21,574 bases of DNA from CAYZXK01 sp964482395 (GCA_964482395.1 CAYZXK010000063.1:1-21574); one strand, 5' to 3'; numbered from the stretch's first letter, positions 14,443-21,574 are shown. A program made the numbers and translations. Notes: generated by a model from the sequence alone, not told the origin.

Positions 14443-17238
14443 TCACGATGTGAGCAGTTGGACGAAGGGGTTGATGTCGGCAAAACTGACAGTCCCGTCT
14501 CCGTTGATGTCAGCCAGGTCCAGTGAGCAGTTCGGATGCTGGGCGGTGTACTCACTCGGACTGGTCAAGGCCAAGACGAAGGGGTTGATGTCCGCGAAGC
14601 CGACCACTCCGTCGCAGTTCATGTCGCCGGGCGGGTACATGGGGCCGCTGGCGTGCAGACCCCAAATCTGGATGTCGTCGATGTTCCAGCCGGAGTAGGC
14701 ATAAGCGCCATTTGCGACCCGGTAGCCCCAACGGATGTAAACCGTCGGCTGGTTACTAGCGACCGCCGAGATGTCGTAGCTTTGCAGCGACCAGGAGTTC
14801 TGCTTGATCTCGCTGGAGCCGTTCGACCAGATGGTGGTCCAGTTGGTCCCGTTGTTGGACGCCTCGATCATCGCGTACACGTACGGCTGATAATCACTGT
14901 TGAGCCACCGTCGGAACCTGAGGCTGACCTCAGTGGTGTCGGTCAGGTCGATCGGGCCCAGGGTTACGTAGTACGGGCCGCCGGGCGTGGTCGAGTAGTC
15001 GCCGTTGAGGTTCACTCCGTAGACGTTGGCGCCCGTGTATCCGTTGCTGGGATCGGGGTACCCGTGCTGGGTTCCGCCCTGGCCGGTGGGGTGTCCGAAC
15101 GCCCACTGGCCCTGGACTGGCCAGCCGGGGTTGTTGTCCAGCGTCCACTCATATTGGAGGGTGGGCACGCCGACCTTGAGTGAGACGGCCCGCGTCGTAT
15201 CGCCGTCATGGTCGGTGAGATTAACGAAACTCACCGTATCGGTGTGCACGCCGGTACCCAGGAAGTTAGCGTTGCTGTTGATACTGACGATGACGGTAGT
15301 CGTGCCGTGGGCGGGTAGCGTCCCCGATGGATTGGAGATCGAGACCCAGTTCTGGGTCTTGGTCACCTGGTAGTCCAGCGGCGTGTCGCCGAGGTTCTCT
15401 ATGGTGTAGCTGATGCTGTTCGGGTTGAAGGGACCGCCTTGCGGGCCTTGGGAAACCAGGCCGTCTTCCGGCGTGACTTTCATTCCATGCGGCGGCGTGG
15501 GCAGGCCCACGATCCGCAGTGACGGATCGCCGAAGACGTGCCAGGTGTTGAACATGTCCACCCCGCCCGAGCCATAGGCATCCATCATCGAGCACGAGCC
15601 GGCAAAGCACAGAGCGCCATACGAGAAATAGGTGTTGGGTTCGAGCTGGCAGTACAGGATGTTGAACTCATCCTGCGCTTCCATGGGCGGCGCCCATGAC
15701 TGATTGATCGAGGACATGTAGGTCGCGACCGCCCCGGTCAGGTGACCGTCCTTGGTAGCCCGCAACCAGGCCTCGGCGAAGCAGGTGTACCCGTCGAACT
15801 GGCCGTTCACGCAAGCCACGCTGATGATGAACGGCAGCATCTCATAGTTGACGAGGGCCGCGATGTGCGAGTTGGAAAAGCCGGTGGTGCCCCAGGAAGT
15901 CGTACTGCCGTGGCCGCAGTAATTGATGATTCCGCGCCCATTGTTCAGGCCGTTGGTCACCATGGCGGCGGTGCCGCCGTTGGTGTCGTAAATCTGGTCC
16001 ACCAGCGTGTAGCCGTGGCCCAGCAGCCAGCCGCGGATTTCATCCATATGCACGTAGTCCGCCTGGCCCTCATCACCCTGCCCGGCACCCTGGGCGGAAG
16101 CGATCCCCATGCCACGCCAGAACCAATCCTGTATGGTAGCCGGCAGCGTCTCATGCAGGATCGTCTTCTGAACCTGAGTATCCACGTGGGCGGAGGTTTC
16201 GGACGACATGCGTCCAACCATGATGTCGGGATAGTTGTCGCCGCCGGCCAGCTTGGAGTAGGTCGGGTCGGCCGATCCCCCGGAAGCCGTGGGGGTAGCG
16301 ACCTGAGCCGCGTCGCCGACCAGCAGGACGAACGCCAGGTTACCCTGGTTGTATACGCTCTGGATGTAGTTCTTGATCGAGGTGGCGTTGTTCCCGATCG
16401 TTGAAACGCCGACTGCCGTGGTCGGAATGCCGATCGAGTTCTTGTGGTTGATCAGCGGCTGAACGTTGGGCAGCCACTGGTCGTAGCAGATGATCAGCAT
16501 GTTTCCGATCTCGTTGAGCGGGTTGTAGCGCAGCTCGGGCGTGTAGTTGATGAAGTGGGCCTGGTAGAGCTGTTCGAAGGCCAGGCTCGGACGCCAGGCT
16601 ACCGTCCCCCGCACCAGCGGGTTGGCCCCGCCCACCCCGACCTGAGCCACCTCGACCGTCAAACTGGTGTATACACGCAGAGTACGGGTTACCGGGTTGT
16701 ACTGGTACGGGTAAACGTCGACCACCAAGCCGCGGTAGTCGCGCATGATGTAGGGTTCGCCCAGCTCGACCAGCTCTCCGGGGAAGAAGGCGTCGGTTCG
16801 GTAAGCGTCGCCGAACTGGTACGGCACCGTGGCCGGGTCGATGGTACGGAGCAGATTCCCCTTCGACGGAACGATGTCGATGTCCTTCACTTCCAGGTAG
16901 CTGCACGAAAGCACGCGGGCCTGCATCAACGCCTGGTCCGGGATGATGATGCTGCGGGTCACGTGCGGCAGGTCCGGAGCGCCGGCGATCAGCAAACGCG
17001 GTTCGCCGGTCAGCTCTATGTAAACCATCGACTGCCCGTTGACCTCAACCGCGGTCTGCTCGAGCTGTGGGAGCGAGTAGTCGATCACCACGCGGCTGAG
17101 GCTGTTCTCCGACACGCTGACCGAGACCCGCTCGCCGGTGGCGGCGACGCTCACCAGCGCTGCCGTGACGCAGACCATCAGCCCCTCGGCCAAGCGGAGC
17201 CAGCCCTTGATTGAAGCCATGTAGGGACGCCTGAACAT
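14443..17238 (-). CDS. Secreted gingipain-like C25 cysteine peptidase with dockerin-like C-terminus
   Basis: A 931-residue secreted protein. A signal peptide (about 1-35) is followed by a C25-type propeptide (G-A-P-D-L-P-H-V-T at about 85-95). The C25 caspase-fold peptidase domain spans about 246-576, with catalytic H443 in Y-C-G-H-G-S and C476 in S-V-A-C-V-N-G. The His-Cys distance of 33 residues equals that of gingipain R (H211/C244). Next come a BACON-like Ig domain (about 586-690, W-V-S-I-S-N-P-S-G-T-L), a MAM/jelly-roll-like domain (about 692-864), and two EF-hand-like dockerin repeats (D872-N874-D876-D883 and D910-N912-D914-D921). AGGAGG (complement of 17243-17248) lies just before the ATG at 17238; the frame stays open to 17538 without other signals. 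Arg/Lys specificity cannot be read from the sequence. No type IX secretion tail is present. The gene appears to stand alone. Confidence 0.93.
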   Translation of the reverse strand: MFRRPYMASIKGWLRLAEGLMVCVTAALVSVAATGERVSVSVSENSLSRVVIDYSLPQLEQTAVEVNGQSMVYIELTGEPRLLIAGAPDLPHVTRSIIIPDQALMQARVLSCSYLEVKDIDIVPSKGNLLRTIDPATVPYQFGDAYRTDAFFPGELVELGEPYIMRDYRGLVVDVYPYQYNPVTRTLRVYTSLTVEVAQVGVGGANPLVRGTVAWRPSLAFEQLYQAHFINYTPELRYNPLNEIGNMLIICYDQWLPNVQPLINHKNSIGIPTTAVGVSTIGNNATSIKNYIQSVYNQGNLAFVLLVGDAAQVATPTASGGSADPTYSKLAGGDNYPDIMVGRMSSETSAHVDTQVQKTILHETLPATIQDWFWRGMGIASAQGAGQGDEGQADYVHMDEIRGWLLGHGYTLVDQIYDTNGGTAAMVTNGLNNGRGIINYCGHGSTTSWGTTGFSNSHIAALVNYEMLPFIISVACVNGQFDGYTCFAEAWLRATKDGHLTGAVATYMSSINQSWAPPMEAQDEFNILYCQLEPNTYFSYGALCFAGSCSMMDAYGSGGVDMFNTWHVFGDPSLRIVGLPTPPHGMKVTPEDGLVSQGPQGGPFNPNSISYTIENLGDTPLDYQVTKTQNWVSISNPSGTLPAHGTTTVIVSINSNANFLGTGVHTDTVSFVNLTDHDGDTTRAVSLKVGVPTLQYEWTLDNNPGWPVQGQWAFGHPTGQGGTQHGYPDPSNGYTGANVYGVNLNGDYSTTPGGPYYVTLGPIDLTDTTEVSLRFRRWLNSDYQPYVYAMIEASNNGTNWTTIWSNGSSEIKQNSWSLQSYDISAVASNQPTVYIRWGYRVANGAYAYSGWNIDDIQIWGLHASGPMYPPGDMNCDGVVGFADINPFVLALTSPSEYTAQHPNCSLDLADINGDGTVSFADINPFVQLLTS
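14461..14592 (-). repeat. DNA repeat encoding the two dockerin-like calcium loops
   Basis: The 18-bp string gacgaaggggttgatgtc occurs at 14461-14478 and 14575-14592, 114 bp (38 codons) apart and in frame. It encodes the shared D-I-N-P-F-V ending of each EF-hand-like loop of the peptidase. Identity at DNA level over 18 bp suggests a fairly recent duplication or conversion of the repeat unit. Confidence 0.75.
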
Positions 17239-17490
17239 GTTTCCTCCTTCTGTGGTGGGGTTTAGCCGCTCGGGGGTGGCCTCGGCCGCCGCCGTATGCA
17301 GCCTCTTTCGCATGAGTCCTCTCGAACGCCTTTGCGGGGCGCCAACGTTACAGCTCGCCCCCCACCGGTGCCAAGACACTCGGTGCCGTGCGCCGGCAGC
17401 TAGCGCTCGCCTTACTGTCATCCTACCAAAGCGACTCGCACATTCATAGGCCAGTGTGGCCGCCAAAGGCTTCCAAAATACCCTTTTTGC

Positions 17491-17518
17491 GGACCCCGTC
17501 AGCGGGGGCAGGGTCCGA
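17491..17518. repeat. REP-like hairpin, copy 1
   Basis: Arms GGACCC (17491-17496) and GGGTCC (17511-17516) enclose a second small hairpin, CCCCG-TCAG-CGGGG. The right arm continues as GCAGGGTCCGA (17508-17518), which matches 10 of 11 bases of the reverse complement of the palindromic motif at 20788-20804. It looks like a remnant of a small dispersed intergenic repeat. No associated transposase is present. Confidence 0.4.
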
Positions 17519-18094
17519 TAACTCCCAAACCTTCGCACACGTCAGTCGGTCAGTGCCCAAGCCTCCGGATCTCGAGCGTGACCTGGCAGTAGCCCACAAG
17601 GCCGAGCCACGAGCCAAGCGTCACGAAGCGATTGTCCCCCCCGTCAACTACCACTCCCTCGCCGCCGCGACTGCAATGAGTCGGCCGTCTTCGTGCCCCG
17701 TCCGGAAGCTTGTTGAAAAAGTGCTCTCGGTGCTTGAGCAAGTAACGAGGGACCTCCGAGGGCGGCGTTTCTGGCTCGGTGCAACCGTCGCCCCGGACGT
17801 GGAATTCCAGGGTTGCGGTCAGTTTCTTAACGGACTGCTCAGCACGGTTCGCGTAGTCATGCCGACGGTAGGCGGCCCTGGGTCGGGCTGGTCATGAATC
17901 CGGACGGGCCCGGGTGATGGCTACGGGGAAGCGCGGGAATTGCGCCCGGGGAGAGCCGGCCCGGTTAGTCCTCCCGCCGAATGACCCTCTGCGAGCCAGG
18001 CAGGCGGGTGACCGCGAGCACCACAACCTGCCAAGCGTGTGGATATTAAGGCAGGCGTAGCCCGATGACGATTGGAAGGGCAAGTGGGTGATAC

Positions 18095-18121
18095 GAGCGA
18101 ACGCTCGGGGCGTTCGTGCTC
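18095..18121 (+). promoter_or_regulatory. Hairpin in the chemoreceptor leader
   Basis: CGAACGC (18098-18104) pairs perfectly with GCGTTCG (18110-18116) around a 5-nt loop. GAG (18095-18097) extends the stem with CTC (18119-18121) across a 2-nt bulge. It lies about 75 nt before the chemoreceptor start. It could be a transcript-stability element or an operator dyad; there is no T-run, so it is not an ordinary terminator. Confidence 0.35.
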
Positions 18122-18193
18122 GGCGCGGACGGGCGAGCGATCCGCTCCGCGGCCTGCTCACTGATCCATCGTTCACACCTCGGAGCATCGGCC

Positions 18194-20650
18194 ATGTTCA
18201 AGCGCTTGACGGTCGGCAAGAAGATCGGACTGGGCTTCGGCACCATAATGGCTTTCCTGGCCCTGGTCGGAGTCATGACCTACACGGGAATCAGCGGCAT
18301 CCTCAAGAGCTACGAGCAGATCGTCACCGACAAGCAGGTTGACGCCACGCTCGCCCAGAAGGAGATCGACCACCTGAACTGGGCCGCGCAGGTCGGAAAG
18401 CTGCTGACCGACGAAAGCTGCACCCAGCTCACGGTGCAGACTGACGACCACAAGTGTGCGCTTGGCGAGTGGCTGTATGGCGAAGGTCGCCAGAAGGCCG
18501 AACAGCGTGCTCCGGCAATTGTTCCGTTGCTCAAGGAGATCGAGGGGCCGCACGCCGAGCTGCACAAGTCAGCCATCGCCATCGCGGAGGTCTTCAAGCG
18601 GGAACACGCTGGGTTGCGTCAGACGCTGGCCGAGCGTTACGCGGACCACCTGAAGTGGGTAGCGACGTGCTGGGATGCATTGGCCAGCGAGATGGCGGGG
18701 CTGTACACCTACCAGGCGACTCTCCAGAACGCGGTCGAACAGGCCGAGTCGGTGCTGGCGGCCTGCGACAATGACCCGACGCTAGGCGATACTGCGGCTC
18801 GTCAGCAGCGGGCCCTGCAAATCCTGCGCGGCCTCAGGTATGGCCCGGAGCACAAGGACTACTTCTGGATCAACGACACCACCCCGCGGATGATTATGCA
18901 CCCCTATAAACCCGAGATGGACGGGCAGGACCTGAGCGACTATGCCGACCCGAACGGCAAGAAGCTCTTTGTCGAGGGTGCCAAGTTGTGCCAGGCTCGC
19001 GGAGCCGGCTTCGTGGTTTACTACTGGCCCAAACCGGGGAGCGACAAGCCGTCGCCCAAGATCTCGTACATGAAGCTTTATCAGCCCTGGGGGTGGATCA
19101 TCGGCTCGGGAGTCTACCTGGACGAGAACAACCCGGCTCTGCTAAAGCGGGTCGAGGACTTCGCGGCAGGCCGGCCGTTCACCCTGGGGGTCGAGACGGA
19201 CCCGACCAAGTGCGGGCTGGGCAAGTTCCTGGCCGACCCGGCCACGGTGAAGCTGGCCGCCGAGTTTCCCGAGTTCAAGGCTGCCATGGAGGCCTGCCGG
19301 GAGCCGCATCGACGGCTCCACGAGACCGCGGCCAAAGTCGAGCAACTGATCACGGAGCGGAAGTTCGCCGAGGCCAAGGAGCTCTTTGAGGCGACCGCCA
19401 ACCCGGCGTTGGCCGAGATCAAGGCGCAGTTCGACGCGGCCATCGCCGCTGAGACGCGGATCAAAGAAGGCGCCGCGAAGGCCAATGCCATTTATACGCA
19501 ACAGACCAAGCCGGCTTTGGAGAAGGTTCAGGAGCTGCTCCAGCAGATCCGCAAGGAGTTCGTGGCCCAGGTCGCGGCCAATGAGAAGCAGATGACGGCT
19601 TCGGCCAATGCCACTCGCCGGAACGTGGGCATCGTCGGCGCGGTGGCCATAGCACTGTCCGGGATCCTGGCATTCTTCATTGGTCGTGGGATCATTCGGA
19701 CGCTCAAGCGGGTAATCACCGGCCTGGCCGAGGGAGTTGAGCAGCTCAACGATGCGGCCGCCCAGGTCTCCACGGCCTCGCAGCAGTTGGCGGAGCGGAC
19801 CAGCGAGCAGGCCTCGTCGCTAGAGGAGACCTCGGCCGCTCTTGAGCAGATGGCTGCCATGACTCGGACCAACGCCGAGAATGCCCGTCAGGCCAATGAC
19901 CTGAGCGACCAAGCCCGGTCCGCCGCTCAGGCCGGCGATCAGACCATGGGCAAGCTGAACGTGGCGATGGCCGCGATCAACGAGTCTTCCGGTCAGATCA
20001 GCAAGATAATCAAGGTGATCGAGGAAATCGCTTTCCAGACCAACCTGTTGGCCCTCAACGCCGCCGTCGAGGCCGCCCGGGCCGGGGAGCACGGCAAGGG
20101 CTTCGCAGTCGTGGCCGAGGAGGTCCGCAACTTGGCCCAGCGGGCCGCCCAAGCTGCCAAGGAGACCACTGGCCTGATCGAAACCTCGGTCGATCGGGCC
20201 CGCGAGGGCTCGAACGTCGCCACCCAGGTCGCCGAAGCTCTCAGCAAGATCGTAGGCAACGCCACCAAGGTGTCCGAGCTGATCAATGGCATCGCCCGAG
20301 CCAGCCAGGAACAGGCCCAGGGCGTAGAGCAGATCAACACCGCGATGTCGCAAATGGACAAGGTTACGCAAATGAACGCGGCCGGCGCCGAGGAATCCGC
20401 CTCGGCCGCGGAGGAGTTGGCGGCCCAGAGTGCCACCGTCAACGGTCTGGTGCAGGAACTGGCCGCCATGGTTCAAGGAATGAAATCCAGGTCGGTCACG
20501 CAAACCGGCCCCAAGGGGCTGAAGGCCAGCGCCCGCCGCGCCGACCTCCCGCCCGCTGAGCGACCAACCATCCATACCTCGACGCAACCAGCGGCGGCCC
20601 AGCCATCGCCGGAGGAGTCGACGCCTAAGGGCGACTTGGCCGACTTCTAA
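18194..20650 (+). CDS. Transmembrane chemoreceptor with CZB motifs and an embedded Cache domain
   Basis: An 818-residue methyl-accepting chemotaxis protein. Transmembrane helices lie at about 11-32 and 478-497, so residues 33-477 are periplasmic. That sensor part has a CZB-like zinc-binding motif set (H60-L-N-W, C88-A-L-G-E-W, H120-A-E-L-H124), then H152-L-K-W, an sCache_2 domain (about 166-312, D-Y-F-W-I-N-D, I-M-H-P, W-I-I-G-S-G-V-Y), then C340-G-L-G-K-F and H372-R-R-L-H376. A long helical linker leads to the second membrane helix. No full HAMP domain is obvious. Methylation-type helices (about 537-553 and 731-745) flank the highly conserved tip around E-I-A-F-Q-T-N-L-L-A-L-N-A-A-V-E-A-A-R-A-G (611-631), which contacts CheA/CheW. 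The tail ends D-L-A-D-F without the Trp of a CheR-binding pentapeptide. GGAG (18182-18185) lies 8 nt before the ATG. No other chemotaxis genes are adjacent. Confidence 0.96.
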   Translation: MFKRLTVGKKIGLGFGTIMAFLALVGVMTYTGISGILKSYEQIVTDKQVDATLAQKEIDHLNWAAQVGKLLTDESCTQLTVQTDDHKCALGEWLYGEGRQKAEQRAPAIVPLLKEIEGPHAELHKSAIAIAEVFKREHAGLRQTLAERYADHLKWVATCWDALASEMAGLYTYQATLQNAVEQAESVLAACDNDPTLGDTAARQQRALQILRGLRYGPEHKDYFWINDTTPRMIMHPYKPEMDGQDLSDYADPNGKKLFVEGAKLCQARGAGFVVYYWPKPGSDKPSPKISYMKLYQPWGWIIGSGVYLDENNPALLKRVEDFAAGRPFTLGVETDPTKCGLGKFLADPATVKLAAEFPEFKAAMEACREPHRRLHETAAKVEQLITERKFAEAKELFEATANPALAEIKAQFDAAIAAETRIKEGAAKANAIYTQQTKPALEKVQELLQQIRKEFVAQVAANEKQMTASANATRRNVGIVGAVAIALSGILAFFIGRGIIRTLKRVITGLAEGVEQLNDAAAQVSTASQQLAERTSEQASSLEETSAALEQMAAMTRTNAENARQANDLSDQARSAAQAGDQTMGKLNVAMAAINESSGQISKIIKVIEEIAFQTNLLALNAAVEAARAGEHGKGFAVVAEEVRNLAQRAAQAAKETTGLIETSVDRAREGSNVATQVAEALSKIVGNATKVSELINGIARASQEQAQGVEQINTAMSQMDKVTQMNAAGAEESASAAEELAAQSATVNGLVQELAAMVQGMKSRSVTQTGPKGLKASARRADLPPAERPTIHTSTQPAAAQPSPEESTPKGDLADF

Positions 20651-20656
20651 CTGACT

Positions 20657-20723
20657 GCTCGGCCTTCCGTAACCGAGCCTCGCGGTCGCACTTAATCTTG
20701 CCGCAGTGCGGCCGCTCTTTTTT
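20657..20723 (+). terminator. Terminator-like hairpins after the chemoreceptor gene
   Basis: Seven bases after the stop codon, GCTCGG (20657-20662) pairs with CCGAGC (20673-20678) around a 10-nt loop. A second short GC dyad (GCCG/CGGC, 20700-20712) is followed by a run of six T (20718-20723). Neither is a textbook stem, but together they plausibly end the transcript. Confidence 0.45.
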
Positions 20724-20787
20724 GGCCGGCAACACGCAAAGGGTTGGTCGCTGGGGTAGGGGCCTTCGGCAACCCGTTCTATGGGGT

Positions 20788-20804
20788 GCGGGGTCAGACC
20801 CTGC
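20788..20804. repeat. REP-like palindromic motif, copy 2
   Basis: GCGGGGTC (20788-20795) and GACCCTGC (20797-20804) are inverted around a single A, with one mismatch. The GGGTCAGACCC core followed by TGCTTAT resembles small dispersed repeats I have seen in environmental and planctomycete genomes, often near REP-associated (IS200-like) transposases; that link is from memory. It is inverted relative to the related hairpin at 17491-17518, so the two flank the chemoreceptor gene. Confidence 0.45.
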
Positions 20805-20903
20805 TTATAGTGTATGGGACGCCGCTGGGGCTCAACTGGCAGTGGGCTGCCAACCGGGGACCCGAAATGTCCGGTGGGCGTCCCCGCGTGCCCTGAGAAC
20901 GCC

Positions 20904-21218
20904 TCAGGCGGATTCCTCCTTGGGAGGGGCCTCTTTTATTCGGATGGTACCCCGCAGCTTGCGACCGGCTACTGACTCCTCGTTGGGGTCTGCCGCCGGC
21001 ATGCTGATAATCCGGGGCTGGGCGGGGGCGGCGGCCTCCGATTCCTCTTCGTCAGGCTCGGTCAGCCAGGCCAGGATGCTGTCTTCCAGGCTCTGCTGAC
21101 GTGGGATCTGGAACTTGTCCCCGCAGCGCTTGCAGCGTGCGGTCCGTCCCTGCGCCTCCAATGGGAGTCGGTACTTGGCCCCGCATTTAGGGCATGTGCA
21201 TTTGATCGTCTCGCCCAT
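20904..21218 (-). CDS. Small MJ0042-type zinc-ribbon protein
   Basis: A 104-residue protein whose first 40 residues form a zinc ribbon: C-P-K-C-G at 9-13 and C-K-R-C-G at 29-33, with the intervening L-P-L-E-A-Q-G-R-T-A and the closing F-Q-I-P typical of MJ0042-family ribbons common in Planctomycetota and Myxococcota. The remaining residues are acidic and Ala/Pro-rich, ending in a conserved-looking basic strand (L-R-G-T-I-R-I-K). No transmembrane segment is visible. AGGTG (complement of 21224-21228) precedes the ATG at 21218, favoured over the in-frame ATG at 21263. It stands alone, and its function is unknown. Confidence 0.85.
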   Translation of the reverse strand: MGETIKCTCPKCGAKYRLPLEAQGRTARCKRCGDKFQIPRQQSLEDSILAWLTEPDEEESEAAAPAQPRIISMPAADPNEESVAGRKLRGTIRIKEAPPKEESA

Positions 21219-21532
21219 CGACTCACCTGGACGCGATGCTGCCGAGCAGTTGTCGGCACACATTCTAAGCGCGCACCAAACCCGCGACGAACGAAATATC
21301 CCGATTGTCGGCTGAGCTCGCAGGAGGATAAGCGAGATGATATATACGAGGCCGCTTTTTCCGGAGTGCGCTCAGCCAACACACTCCACCATTATCGTAT
21401 CGACCAGAAACTGTCCTTGCAAGAGAAAAAATGCGCGGTGGCGTATCCTTTCGTGTGTAATCTCGTTGCCGAGGCGTAGGAAGGGCGTATCCTCTGGCCC
21501 ATATTGAATTAACAGACAAGGAGGACACGCCC
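21219..21532. other. Intergenic region upstream of the right-edge gene
   Basis: These 314 bp lie between divergent genes and are clearly richer in A/T than the rest of the window. They contain a 10-bp direct repeat (21440-21449 and 21484-21493), a candidate promoter, and a 56-codon frame with a ribosome-site-like AGGAGG that I do not accept as a gene. Confidence 0.5.
21466..21493 (+). promoter_or_regulatory. Candidate promoter of the right-edge gene
   Basis: TTGCCG (21466-21471) and TATCCT (21488-21493) are 16 bp apart, each matching four of six sigma70 consensus bases. The implied start near 21500 would give a leader of about 33 nt holding the strong ribosome site at 21518-21524. The TATCCT box lies inside one copy of the GGCGTATCCT direct repeat, so a regulator bound there would sit on the promoter. 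Confidence 0.3.
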
Positions 21533-21574
21533 ATGAGGATCGTAGCGGCGGATTTGGAGCGGACGCCAGTTACC
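21533..21574 (+). CDS. Partial CDS running off the right edge
   Basis: Only 14 codons are visible (MRIVAADLERTPVT). The start is strongly supported by AAGGAGG at 21518-21524, 8 nt before the ATG. The M-R-I-V-x-x-x-L-x-x-x-P-V pattern is compatible with the first strand of enolase-superfamily proteins (mandelate racemase or dipeptide epimerase type), but 14 residues cannot decide this. The product is therefore left open. Confidence 0.7.
   Translation, partial: MRIVAADLERTPVT

Larger units (their letters stand above)
17239..18193. other. Gene-poor 955-bp interval
   Basis: This interval separates the divergent peptidase and chemoreceptor genes. The longest open frame (17388-17897, plus) lacks a ribosome site, signal or domain motif, and its neighbours in other frames are equally open, so I do not call it. 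Base composition around 17440-17750 is less GC-rich than the flanking genes. Two structures stand out: a hairpin with GGACCC/GGGTCC arms (17491-17516) and another at 18095-18121. The promoters of both flanking genes must lie here, but I could not place them with confidence. Confidence 0.5.

Noticed and set aside
17388..17897. 169-codon plus frame in the gene-poor interval
   Set aside because: No ribosome site, signal or domain; amino-acid composition looks random, and other frames there are similarly open.
18042..18068. Sigma28-like -10 box (CCCGATGA, 18061-18068) upstream of the chemoreceptor
   Set aside because: It matches the flagellar/chemotaxis -10 consensus at 6 of 8 bases, but no TAAA box sits at the required 15-bp spacing (TTAA at 18046 is 11 bp away).
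21337..21507. 56-codon plus frame with AGGAGG (21322-21327) 9 nt upstream
   Set aside because: Codon use (ATA, AGA, AGG, many Cys/Arg codons) differs from all neighbours, no protein motif is present, and it covers the likely promoter of the next gene. A leader peptide remains a remote possibility.
21265..21534. 89-codon minus frame opposite the right-edge intergenic DNA
   Set aside because: It would overlap the ribosome site and start of the well-supported plus-strand gene, and it has no motif or ribosome site.
1..21574. CRISPR array, tRNA/rRNA genes, prophage or toxin-antitoxin modules
   Set aside because: Looked for regularly spaced repeats, T-loop/anticodon patterns, phage structural motifs and small paired frames; none found by eye.

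Overview
The window looks like about 21.6 kb of a GC-rich Planctomycetota chromosome, probably from the Phycisphaerae side. This is inferred from gene families, because no rRNA is present to test it. Pointers are: a secreted C25 peptidase ending in paired dockerin-like D-x-N-x-D-G repeats, a DUF2961/GH172 lipoprotein, an MJ0042-type zinc-ribbon protein, a three-gene ABC cassette with an internally duplicated permease, a type 2 (eukaryote-like) isoleucyl-tRNA synthetase, and many orphan exported proteins spread among housekeeping genes. No tRNA, rRNA, CRISPR array, phage module or intact insertion sequence was seen.

Layout. Positions 1-492 hold no supportable gene. A small exported protein (493-1023, minus) is divergent from a NeuD/PglD-type O/N-acyltransferase (1167-1844, plus), whose 3' end overlaps the convergent ABC cassette by 13 bp. 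The cassette runs on the minus strand from 7203 down to 1832: a large exported, membrane-anchored protein with a glutamine-amidotransferase-like fold, an ATPase that starts inside the previous stop codon (ATGA), and an ABC-2 permease made of two tandem copies of one unit. Divergent from it on the plus strand are ileS (7382-10864), a PHP-domain metal-dependent phosphoesterase with a GTG start (10953-11900), and a GH172-like lipoprotein (11989-14064). That lipoprotein converges on a gingipain-like C25 peptidase (17238-14443, minus), with a shared hairpin terminator between them.

The right third has a gene-poor stretch of about 955 bp (17239-18193), a transmembrane chemoreceptor (18194-20650), a short gap with terminator-like hairpins and a palindromic REP-like motif, a small zinc-ribbon protein (21218-20904, minus), and the first 14 codons of a gene with a strong ribosome binding site that runs off the window.

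How the parts may fit. The exported pieces (GH172 lipoprotein, C25 peptidase with adhesion modules, ABC cassette) fit polymer degradation and envelope traffic in a surface-associated heterotroph, but they do not form one operon or a recognisable defence or biosynthetic system. The most unusual item is the chemoreceptor. Its periplasmic part carries two sets of CZB (zinc-binding) motifs with identical spacing, and a Cache domain appears to be inserted inside the second set.
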